From Alphaproteobacteria bacterium (GTDB taxonomy: Bacteria > Pseudomonadota > Alphaproteobacteria > UBA6615), in assembly GCA_013003285.1 (NCBI GenBank), contig JABDJY010000416.1:1-24933 (forward strand): a stretch of DNA of 24,933 nt, given 5' to 3'. This document shows, in pieces, positions 16,915 through 23,084 of this stretch. A model generated the notes under the pieces. It searched no databases. It saw only the letters and a list, made by a program, of their open reading frames with translations, and had not been told where the DNA came from. The position numbers and the translations under genes were made by a program. How positions within the stretch are numbered: the stretch's first letter is position 1; each line of letters begins with the position of its first letter.

Positions 16915-17805
16915 CTAATTGCCGTTGCCGCCATTATCGCCGTTTTCCGGCGTTGGCATGCCCACGGCGTTGAAGCCGCAATCCACATAATGGACTTCGC
17001 CGGTGACCGCGCCCGACAGGTCGGACAACAGGTAAAGCCCAGCGCCACCGACATCGTCGAGCACCACATTGCGGCGTAATGGCGATACCTCGCGGTTATA
17101 GTTATAGACTTGGCGTGCGGAACCTACGGCGGAACCCGCCAGAGTGCGCATGGGCCCGGCGGAAATGGCGTTGACGCGGATGCCGTCGGGGCCGAGATCG
17201 GCGGCGAGATAGCGCACCGAGGCCTCCAGCGCCGCCTTGGCGACCCCCATGATGTTGTAGTTCGGCATGACCTGCTGGGCGCCGTGATAGGTCAGGGTCA
17301 CCATGGCGCCGCCATCGTTCATCAGCCGGGCCGCGCGCTGGGCGACGGCGGTGAAGGAATAGCAGGAGATGTTCAAAGTATTGAGGAAATTTTCCTGACT
17401 GGTATCGACGTACCGGCCCTTCAGCTCTTCCTTGTCCGAATAGGCGATGGCGTGGACGATAAAATCGAGCCCGTCCCAGGCGTCGGCAATTTCCGCGAAG
17501 GTTCGGTCGAGACTGTCCGGGTCGGCGACATCGCATTCGACCAGAGCCGCCGCGCCGACGGATTCGGCCAGCGGCGCCACCCGCTTGGCGAACGAATCCG
17601 ACTGATAGGTAAAGGCCAGCTCGGCGCCCTGCGAGGCGGCGGCCCGGGCGATTCCCCAGGCGATCGAATGATCGTTGGCGACGCCCATGATCAGGCCGCG
17701 CTTGCCGGCCATCAGGGTGCCGGAGGCCGGCAGCCGGGTGGCGCTGACCCGCTCGGGCTTCGACGCCGGCGCGACCGGCGGTGTGGGGGCGAGTGCGTCA
17801 GCCAT
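16915..17805 (-). CDS. fabI: Enoyl-[acyl-carrier-protein] reductase (NADH)
   Basis: Short-chain dehydrogenase-type enoyl-ACP reductase, the last step of each fatty-acid elongation cycle; 296 residues. The NAD-binding start is KRGLIMGVANDHSIAWGIA (residues 35-53). Catalytic Y183 and K190 are in PNYNIMGVAK (Tyr-x6-Lys), and Y173 matches the other active-site tyrosine of FabI. The start overlaps the fabB stop by eight bases, which suggests coupling. This gives an Ala/Pro-rich extension of about 31 residues before the usual N-terminus. ATG at 17712 would give the canonical start but has no visible ribosome-binding site. It is the third gene of fabA-fabB-fabI. Confidence 0.94.
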   Translation of the reverse strand: MADALAPTPPVAPASKPERVSATRLPASGTLMAGKRGLIMGVANDHSIAWGIARAAASQGAELAFTYQSDSFAKRVAPLAESVGAAALVECDVADPDSLDRTFAEIADAWDGLDFIVHAIAYSDKEELKGRYVDTSQENFLNTLNISCYSFTAVAQRAARLMNDGGAMVTLTYHGAQQVMPNYNIMGVAKAALEASVRYLAADLGPDGIRVNAISAGPMRTLAGSAVGSARQVYNYNREVSPLRRNVVLDDVGGAGLYLLSDLSGAVTGEVHYVDCGFNAVGMPTPENGDNGGNGN

Positions 17806-19027
17806 CGTAGCGCTTGAAGGCTAGGGTTGCGTTGGTGCCGCCGAAACCGAAGCTGTTCGACATGACACAATCAAGGCCGGCATTGTCGATCCGCTGAGTG
17901 ACAATCTCGGCGTCGCCGGCCTCTGGGTCCAGGTCGTCGACATTGGCCGAGGCGGAGATGAAGTCGTTATCGAGCATGAGCAGCGAATAGATCGCCTCAT
18001 GGGCGCCGGTCGCGCCCTGGCTGTGGCCGGTCAGGGACTTGGTCGAGGAGATGCGTGGCCGGTGCGCGCCAAACACCTCGGCGATGGCATTCAGTTCGGT
18101 CATGTCGCCCGCCGGAGTCGAGGTGCCATGGGCGTTGATATAGTCGACAGCGGTATTGCCCAGATCCTTGGTCGCCATTTGCATGCAGCGCACCGCGCCC
18201 TCGCCCGACGGGGCCACCATATCGACCCCGTCCGATGTGGCGCCATAGCCGGCGACTTCGCCATAAATCTTCGCGCCGCGCGCCTTCGCCCGCTCCAGTT
18301 CTTCCAGAACGACGACGCCGGCGCCGCCGGCGATAACGAAGCCGTCGCGGTTGGCGTCGAAGGGCCGCGAGGCCTTTTCCGGCGTGTCGTTATATTTCGA
18401 TGAGAGAGCACCCATGGCGTCGAACAGGACGGTGAGGGTCCAGTGCAGCTCTTCGCCGCCGCCAGCAAACACAACGTCCTGCTTGCCCCATTGGATCAAT
18501 TCGGCGCCGTTGCCGATGCAGTGGGCGCTGGTCGAACAGGCCGAACTGATGGAATAGCTGAGGCCGCGCATGTGAAAGGCGGTCGACAGATTGGCCGAAT
18601 TGGTCGAGCACATTGCCTTGGGAACCGCATAGGGCCCGACCCGCTTGGCGCCTTTTTCGCGCGCCGTGTCGGCGGCGGTCACCAAGGCCGATGTGGATGG
18701 TCCGCCGGAGCCCATGACCAGGCCGGTGCGCTCATTGGTGACGTCGCCATCGTTCAAGCCGGCGGCGGCGATGGCTTCTTTCATGGCGACGTAATTATAG
18801 GCCGACCCGTCGCCCATGAAGCGGCGCAGCTTGCGGTCGATATGGTCGTCGAGATCGATATTGGGGGCGCCGTGGACATGGCTGCGGAAGCCGCGTTCGG
18901 CGTAATCTTCACAGAACACGATTCCCGAGCGGCCATCGCGCAGACTGGTCACCACTTCGTCGGTGTTGTTGCCCAGCGGCGAGACGATGCCCATGCCGGT
19001 GACGGCGACGCGGCGTAATTCAGGCAT
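17798..19027 (-). CDS. fabB: 3-oxoacyl-[acyl-carrier-protein] synthase I
   Basis: Beta-ketoacyl-ACP synthase I, the condensing enzyme needed with FabA for unsaturated fatty acids; 409 residues. The thiolase-fold catalytic set is present: C164 in SSACSTSAHC, H300 in INAHGTSTPAGD and H335 in SLTGHSQGATGAHE, with K330 just ahead of the last. Assignment as FabB rather than FabF rests on the direct link to fabA and the overall length. Its ATG shares one base with the fabA stop (TAATG), and its stop overlaps fabI by eight bases, so the three genes form a tightly coupled operon. Confidence 0.95.
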   Translation of the reverse strand: MPELRRVAVTGMGIVSPLGNNTDEVVTSLRDGRSGIVFCEDYAERGFRSHVHGAPNIDLDDHIDRKLRRFMGDGSAYNYVAMKEAIAAAGLNDGDVTNERTGLVMGSGGPSTSALVTAADTAREKGAKRVGPYAVPKAMCSTNSANLSTAFHMRGLSYSISSACSTSAHCIGNGAELIQWGKQDVVFAGGGEELHWTLTVLFDAMGALSSKYNDTPEKASRPFDANRDGFVIAGGAGVVVLEELERAKARGAKIYGEVAGYGATSDGVDMVAPSGEGAVRCMQMATKDLGNTAVDYINAHGTSTPAGDMTELNAIAEVFGAHRPRISSTKSLTGHSQGATGAHEAIYSLLMLDNDFISASANVDDLDPEAGDAEIVTQRIDNAGLDCVMSNSFGFGGTNATLAFKRYDG

Positions 19028-19557
19028 TACGCACCTGCCTTTTCACCTTCGGGGAACAGGCCCACCCGAAGGTTTGTTGCTTCGTAGACACGTTCGCCAT
19101 CGAGTTCCGCATAACCGTCGGCGATGGCCAGCGTGAAGGCACGCTTGATGACTTTGCGAACGTTGATGTGGTAGCGCAGAACCTTGCCGCCCGGCTTCAC
19201 TTCGCCGGAGAATTTAACTTCGCCGACCGATAGGGCCCGGCCCGGCCCGGGACGCTTCAGCCAGCCGAGGAAGAAACCGAGCATTTGCCATAGCGCATCG
19301 AGCCCCAGACAGCCCGGCATCACCGGGTCGCCTTCAAAGTGGCATTGGTAGAACCAGAGATCGTCGGTGATATCGAGTTCGGCGATGATCTCGCCATTAC
19401 CGTGTTCGCCGCCACTGTCGCTTATGGAGACGATGCGATCGAACATCAGCATCGGCGGTAGCGGCAGGCGGGCGTTACCCGGACCGAACAGCTCGCCATG
19501 GGCACACCGCAATAGGTCTTCGTAGGTGAAACTAGATTTCGACGAAAGTTCATCCAT
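19027..19557 (-). CDS. fabA: 3-hydroxydecanoyl-[acyl-carrier-protein] dehydratase/isomerase
   Basis: Bifunctional dehydratase and trans-2/cis-3 isomerase that introduces the double bond in anaerobic-type unsaturated fatty-acid synthesis. From ATG at 19557 it has 176 residues. The family start YEDLLRCAHGELFGPGNARL and PLPPMLMFDRI are intact. The active-site residues are H73 in CHFEGDPVMPG and D87 in LGLDALWQMLGF, offset by three from E. coli H70 and D84. A TTG three codons earlier (19566) is an alternative start; neither has a strong ribosome-binding site. It is the first gene of fabA-fabB-fabI and lies divergent from irr, a neighbourhood I recall as conserved in rhizobia. Confidence 0.94.
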   Translation of the reverse strand: MDELSSKSSFTYEDLLRCAHGELFGPGNARLPLPPMLMFDRIVSISDSGGEHGNGEIIAELDITDDLWFYQCHFEGDPVMPGCLGLDALWQMLGFFLGWLKRPGPGRALSVGEVKFSGEVKPGGKVLRYHINVRKVIKRAFTLAIADGYAELDGERVYEATNLRVGLFPEGEKAGA

Positions 19558-19836
19558 ACTATTCAACTCGATACGTCCGCATCATTATGCGCCACAGGGC
19601 AGGTTTGCGGCGCACTGTAACGCAGAACGCCTGTTGTCAAAACCAGACTTTCGCGTCGATGGCGCCCAAGCTGAACATAGCGCCTACACAGCGTGCGCCG
19701 ATAGTGCGAGCAGCACGCCTTCGACATTAGTTGGTGGTTCGCAGCTGACGAAAAATACACTGAATATTATGGAGTTAACCAACTGTTTTGAAAAACGCCC
19801 CTTTACATCAATCCGCAATGATACATATGTTTAGCC
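19558..19836. promoter_or_regulatory. Divergent fabA/irr promoter region
   Basis: About 270 bases without a gene; much more AT-rich near irr. For fabA (minus strand), a TTTTCA/CATAAT pair with a 17-base spacer lies at 19794-19789 and 19771-19766. A TTGACA at 19640-19635 is followed by TACAGT after 15 bases. For irr, TTTACA (19802-19807) and CATATG (19824-19829) are weak, and would start transcription almost at the irr ATG. A short inverted repeat, GCGTGC (19691-19696)/GCACGC (19713-19718), lies between. I see no full Irr box here. All promoter calls in this stretch are tentative. Confidence 0.35.
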
Positions 19837-20286
19837 ATGACAAAGCAGACCCCAGCGCGGCCAGAACGGCCCTTTGCAGATGCGCTTCGCCGTCTCAAAA
19901 AGGCCGAATTGCGTCCCACGCGGCAGCGCCTGGCGCTTGGTAAGTTACTGTTCGATGGCGGCGACCGGCATGTAACGGCCGAGAATTTACACGACGAGGC
20001 GACCGGCCACGGTATCCGGGTCTCTTTGGCGACGGTCTACAACACCCTCAATCAATTCACCGCCGCCGGTCTGTTGCGCGAAGTTGTCGTCGCGCCGGGG
20101 CGCTCTTATTTCGATACCAATATCACCGACCATCATCACTTCTTTTACGAAGACGATGGCGCGTTGGAAGACATTCCCGGTGATGCGATTACGCTGGCCA
20201 CACTGCCCGAACCGCCGGTGGGCGCACAGGTAGAGCGCGTTGATGTAGTGGTTCGTCTCAGCCGCACCGCGCCCGCATCCGACTGA
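19837..20286 (+). CDS. irr: Iron response regulator Irr (Fur family)
   Basis: Fur-superfamily transcription factor that, in rhizobia and relatives, senses haem/iron status and controls haem synthesis, iron storage and iron-using proteins. It has 149 residues. The winged-helix DNA-binding domain spans about 10-90, with LRPTRQRLALGKLLFDGGDRHVTAE and then SLATVYNTLNQF. The run HHH at 99-101, in TDHHHFFYEDDG, is the Irr signature and part of its haem/metal site. The N-terminal Cys-Pro haem motif of Bradyrhizobium Irr is absent, as in most other species. No ribosome-binding site is visible before ATG 19837. An Irr-box-like operator lies 46 bases after its stop, in front of the rubrerythrin gene. 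Confidence 0.92.
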   Translation: MTKQTPARPERPFADALRRLKKAELRPTRQRLALGKLLFDGGDRHVTAENLHDEATGHGIRVSLATVYNTLNQFTAAGLLREVVVAPGRSYFDTNITDHHHFFYEDDGALEDIPGDAITLATLPEPPVGAQVERVDVVVRLSRTAPASD

Positions 20287-20294
20287 AAACCGGC

Positions 20295-20318
20295 TAAAAT
20301 AAAACACATAAAATAAAA
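20295..20318. repeat. Direct repeat of an AT-only decamer
   Basis: TAAAATAAAA occurs at 20295-20304 and again at 20309-20318, between the irr stop and the Irr-box-like site. It stands out in a GC-rich window. It could be an UP-like element or a bendable region for the downstream promoter; no more can be said. Confidence 0.5.
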
Positions 20319-20331
20319 TACCTATCTTGCG

Positions 20332-20350
20332 GTTTAGAATGTATCTAAAC
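20332..20350. promoter_or_regulatory. Irr box (iron control element) upstream of rubrerythrin
   Basis: GTTTAGA (20332-20338) and TCTAAAC (20344-20350) form a perfect inverted repeat around ATGTA. The 17-base core at 20333-20349 differs by one base from the Irr/ICE consensus as I remember it (TTTAGAAnnnTTCTAAA). It ends three bases before the -35 box of the rubrerythrin promoter and lies directly downstream of irr, so Irr control of this promoter is likely. Irr binding itself is inferred. Confidence 0.75.
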
Positions 20351-20352
20351 TG

Positions 20353-20381
20353 TTGACAGGGGCGTTGTGCTACGCCATATT
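20353..20381 (+). promoter_or_regulatory. Promoter of the rubrerythrin gene
   Basis: A perfect TTGACA at 20353-20358 and CATATT at 20376-20381 with a 17-base spacer. Transcription would start near 20388, giving a leader of about 80 bases. The Irr-box-like palindrome is centred near -47 and abuts the -35 element. Confidence 0.65.
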
Positions 20382-20402
20382 GTACTTAAGATCAAAAAGG
20401 GG

Positions 20403-20428
20403 CTGCTGTGCCGCTATTGCGACAGCAG
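20403..20428 (+). promoter_or_regulatory. Stable hairpin in the rubrerythrin 5' leader
   Basis: CTGCTGT (20403-20409) pairs with ACAGCAG (20422-20428), and CGC (20412-20414) with GCG (20419-20421), around a TATT loop with a two-base bulge. GTGTTATTTT follows, so it could be a weak attenuator. It could also be a 5' stabilising structure, since it lies close to the predicted transcript start. Confidence 0.5.
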
Positions 20429-20468
20429 GTGTTATTTTAAAGTTCCAGACCAGGGAAAGGAGAGTGCG

Positions 20469-20885
20469 ATGTCACTCAAGGGCAGCAAGACAGAAGGTAA
20501 TTTAAAAGACGCCTTCGCCGGTGAAAGTCAGGCTAACCGGCGCTATCTTTACTTCGCGCAGAAAGCCGATGTCGAAGGTTATAACGATGTCGCCGCCGTT
20601 TTTCGGTCGACCGCCGAAGGCGAAACCGGGCATGCGCACGGCCATCTCGAATTCCTCGAAGAGACCGGCGATCCGGCGACCGGCCTGCCGATTGGTAATA
20701 CGTCGCAGAATCTTGGCGCGGCTGTCGCTGGCGAGACCCACGAATATACCGACATGTATCCGGGTATGGCGCGGACCGCGCGCGAAGAGGGTTTCGAGGA
20801 AATTGCCGACTGGTTTGAAACGCTGGCCAAGGCGGAAAAGAGCCACGCCGGTCGTTTCCAGAAGGCGCTCGACGAACTCGACTAG
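20469..20885 (+). CDS. Rubrerythrin family protein, di-iron domain only
   Basis: Ferritin-like four-helix protein with a non-haem di-iron site, related to rubrerythrin, which reduces hydrogen peroxide with electrons from rubredoxin or NADH-linked donors. It has only 138 residues, so the C-terminal rubredoxin Cys4 domain of classical rubrerythrin is missing. All seven expected ligands are in place: E19, E52 and H55 (ETGHAHGH), E89 and E92 (GETHEYTD), and E123 and H126 (EKSH). The ATG at 20469 follows a strong AAAGGAGAG at 20456-20464. The frame opens earlier, but only upstream of the predicted transcript start. An Irr box and TTGACA promoter precede it; an Fe-S protein and DUF3501 follow. It could act as peroxidase or iron-oxidising protein; the family call is firm, the substrate is not. 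Confidence 0.93.
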   Translation: MSLKGSKTEGNLKDAFAGESQANRRYLYFAQKADVEGYNDVAAVFRSTAEGETGHAHGHLEFLEETGDPATGLPIGNTSQNLGAAVAGETHEYTDMYPGMARTAREEGFEEIADWFETLAKAEKSHAGRFQKALDELD

Positions 20886-20903
20886 CGTCCTATCGGTTAC
20901 CTG

Positions 20904-20945
20904 CCGCGGGTGGGGTCGCGCGCCATCGCCCGATCCCAACCGCGG
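20904..20945 (+). promoter_or_regulatory. Long hairpin after the rubrerythrin gene
   Basis: CCGCGGGTGGGGTC (20904-20917) pairs with GATCCCAACCGCGG (20932-20945) with one mismatch and one G-U pair; G20918 and C20931 extend it. The T-richness after it (TTTACCGGTTTAGTTTTT) is interrupted. It may partially terminate or protect the rubrerythrin transcript, so that less message reaches the Fe-S gene. Confidence 0.6.
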
Positions 20946-20961
20946 TTTACCGGTTTAGTTT

Positions 20962-20990
20962 TTGACCTGAGTTTTGATCTGCCGGATACT
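20962..20990 (+). promoter_or_regulatory. Candidate promoter of the Fe-S protein/DUF3501 pair
   Basis: TTGACC at 20962-20967 and GATACT at 20985-20990 with a 17-base spacer (5 of 6 and 4 of 6 matches). Transcription would start near 20997, about 23 bases ahead of the Fe-S gene. A direct repeat CGGTTTA lies at 20943-20949 and 20951-20957, just upstream of the -35 box. Confidence 0.5.
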
Positions 20991-21019
20991 TGGCCGGCGG
21001 TGACCAAGGAAGGTGTGCC

Positions 21020-22453
21020 ATGGCGACCAGTGGTGACAATGATGGATCGGTAACGGCGCCCGGGGAAGGCGGCCTTGGTGCGCCGACCCGCCACCCGATC
21101 GCCTGGCAAGATCCCGATTTTCTTGACCCGGAAAAACTTGATGCAGAGCTGCGCCGGGTATTCGATATCTGTCATGGCTGCCGCCGCTGTTTTAATCTGT
21201 GCGACAGCTTCCCGCGCCTGTTCGACTTGATCGACGAGGCCGAAACGGGCGAACTCGATTCGGTCGATTCCAAAGATTTCAAGCCGGTCGTCGATGCCTG
21301 CACCCTGTGCGACATGTGCTTCATGACCAAGTGTCCCTATGTGCCACCGCACGAATTCAACCTCGATTTTCCCCATTTGATGCTGCGCTACCGGGCCCTC
21401 GAGAATGAACAGAAGAAAGTCCCCTTTGCCCAACGCCAGCTCGCCAAGACCGACCGGAATGGCATTTTGGCGGAGCCGGCCTCGGGTCTGGCCAATTGGG
21501 TGTCTAATGTCGATAACAAGCTAACGCGCCCGGTGTTGCAGGCGGTTGCCGGTATAGACAAGCGGGCGGCTTTGCCGAAATTTCACGGCAAGACTTTCAC
21601 CGCCCGGGCGCGGTCCGGCGCACCGGAAATCAACGCCGAAGCACCCGCCCATGGGCGCAAGGCGGTCCTCTACGCCACTTGTTTCATCAACTACAACAAC
21701 CCCAAAATGGGCGAGTTGACCCGTCAGGTGCTGGCCCATAACGGGGTCGCCACGGAGGTTGTCTATCCGAGCTGTTGCGGTATGCCGCAGCTCGAACAGG
21801 GCGATCTGGCCAAGGTGGCGGAAAATGCCCGCAAGGTCGCCGGTGAGATGCGCCAATGGATCGATGATGGCCATGACATCATCGCGCTGACGCCGAGTTG
21901 TGCGTTGATGTTGAAGTTCGAATGGCCGCTGATCGTCCCCGACGATGAGGATGTGCGACGGCTGGGCGCCGCTACCCGCGACATCTCGGAATATATCGTC
22001 GATATCTCGCGCAACGAAGGCCTGGCCGACGGCCTGCAGTCACTCCCCGGCGGCGTGGCGTTGCATTTGGCGTGTCATGCGCGGGCACAGAATATGGGCC
22101 AGAAGGCTGCCGAGTTGCTGCGCCTGATCCCCGATGGCGACCTCAAAGTTATCGAGCGCTGCTCGGGCCATGGCGGTTCCTGGGGAATTTATAAGGAAAA
22201 TTTCGACACCGCCCTCAAGGTTGGCCGTCCGGTGGCGCGTCAGGCCGCCGATAAGCCCCTCATTGCGTCGGAATGTCCCCTGGCGGCGGACCATATCCTG
22301 CAAGGGGTAGAATTCCAGGCGGCGAAAGCCGCCGGCACAGACGATGCTGACGGTGCGGAAAAACCACCAATACCCTCGCGCACCTATCATCCGATGGAAT
22401 TGTTCGCCATGGCCTATGGCTTCGACGTTGAGACCGGCGCGGCGAAAGGCTAG
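21020..22453 (+). CDS. GlpC/heterodisulfide-reductase-like Fe-S protein
   Basis: Predicted electron-transfer protein of 477 residues, related to GlpC and the HdrD/GlcF group. Two ferredoxin-type 4Fe-4S motifs lie near the N-terminus: C51, C54, C57, C61 and C94, C97, C100, C105. Two cysteine-rich CCG-type domains follow. The first has C221, C252-C253 (PSCCGMP) and C294. The second has C352, C381 (RCSGHGG) and C419, where the expected paired cysteine is serine. No membrane segment is seen, so it is probably soluble or bound through a partner. I chose ATG 21020 because AAGGAAGG at 21006-21013 fits; TTG 20990 lies at the predicted promoter. DUF3501 follows within six bases. The physiological donor and acceptor are unknown. 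The location suggests it may feed the rubredoxin-less rubrerythrin, which is inference. Confidence 0.88.
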   Translation: MATSGDNDGSVTAPGEGGLGAPTRHPIAWQDPDFLDPEKLDAELRRVFDICHGCRRCFNLCDSFPRLFDLIDEAETGELDSVDSKDFKPVVDACTLCDMCFMTKCPYVPPHEFNLDFPHLMLRYRALENEQKKVPFAQRQLAKTDRNGILAEPASGLANWVSNVDNKLTRPVLQAVAGIDKRAALPKFHGKTFTARARSGAPEINAEAPAHGRKAVLYATCFINYNNPKMGELTRQVLAHNGVATEVVYPSCCGMPQLEQGDLAKVAENARKVAGEMRQWIDDGHDIIALTPSCALMLKFEWPLIVPDDEDVRRLGAATRDISEYIVDISRNEGLADGLQSLPGGVALHLACHARAQNMGQKAAELLRLIPDGDLKVIERCSGHGGSWGIYKENFDTALKVGRPVARQAADKPLIASECPLAADHILQGVEFQAAKAAGTDDADGAEKPPIPSRTYHPMELFAMAYGFDVETGAAKG

Positions 22454-22459
22454 GTGCAC

Positions 22460-23050
22460 ATGATCGGCAAACACGAAATCACCCGCGACGCCATCATGGC
22501 GATGGATGCCTACGCCGCCGAGCGTCGGGAACGGCGCCGCGAAGCCGTCGCCCTCAAGCGCAACCGCCGCATGGAAGTGGGCCCGGTCGCGGCGTTCTAT
22601 TTTGAGAATTACGCCACCATGTGGCACCAAGTGCACGAGATGCTGCACATCGAGAAGGGCGGTGAGGCCCAGATCGCCGATGAGCTAGCCGCCTATAACC
22701 CTTTGATTCCAAAGGGAAGAGAACTGATCGCCACGGTCATGTTCGAAGTCGATGACGAGGTGCGACGGCGTAACTTTCTCGGCCGGTTGGGCGGCATCGA
22801 AGAAACCGCGTTCCTACGGTTTGGTGGCGAGAAACTGTCCGGCGTGTCGGAGGCCGATCTCGATCGCACCACGGCCGATGGTAAGGCCAGCGCGGTGCAA
22901 TTCATCCATTTCCCGTTCACCGATGCTCAAGTCGCGGCGTTCAGAACCGCTGGCGCCGAGGTGATCATCGGGTTCGACCATCCCAATTACAGCCATATGG
23001 CGGTAATGCCGGAAGCGGTCCGCGCGGCGCTGGCAGAAGATTTTGACTGA
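22460..23050 (+). CDS. DUF3501 family protein
   Basis: Protein of unknown function, 196 residues, matching my memory of DUF3501. It has the N-terminal ITRDAIMAMDAY, then RRMEVGPVAAFYFENYATMWHQVHEMLHIEK, the AYNPLIPKGRELIATVMFEV block and a final GFDHPNYSHMAVM. No signal peptide, membrane helix, P-loop or cysteine motif is seen. Conserved-looking acidic and His residues in ENYATMWHQVHEMLHIEK could bind a metal, but this is a guess. I use ATG 22460, with TAGG five bases upstream; a GTG at 22454 directly after the upstream stop is an alternative. It appears co-transcribed with the GlpC-like Fe-S gene. As I recall, rubrerythrin, this Fe-S protein and DUF3501 are often neighbours in proteobacteria. 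Confidence 0.85.
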   Translation: MIGKHEITRDAIMAMDAYAAERRERRREAVALKRNRRMEVGPVAAFYFENYATMWHQVHEMLHIEKGGEAQIADELAAYNPLIPKGRELIATVMFEVDDEVRRRNFLGRLGGIEETAFLRFGGEKLSGVSEADLDRTTADGKASAVQFIHFPFTDAQVAAFRTAGAEVIIGFDHPNYSHMAVMPEAVRAALAEDFD

Positions 23051-23084
23051 AGAATTCGACGGGGGACGTTAGCTCGCCGGTCGG

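Noticed and set aside
20367..20468. N-terminal extension of the rubrerythrin frame to 20367
   Set aside because: It would begin upstream of the predicted transcription start and run through the leader hairpin. The conserved protein starts at ATG 20469 behind a strong ribosome-binding site.
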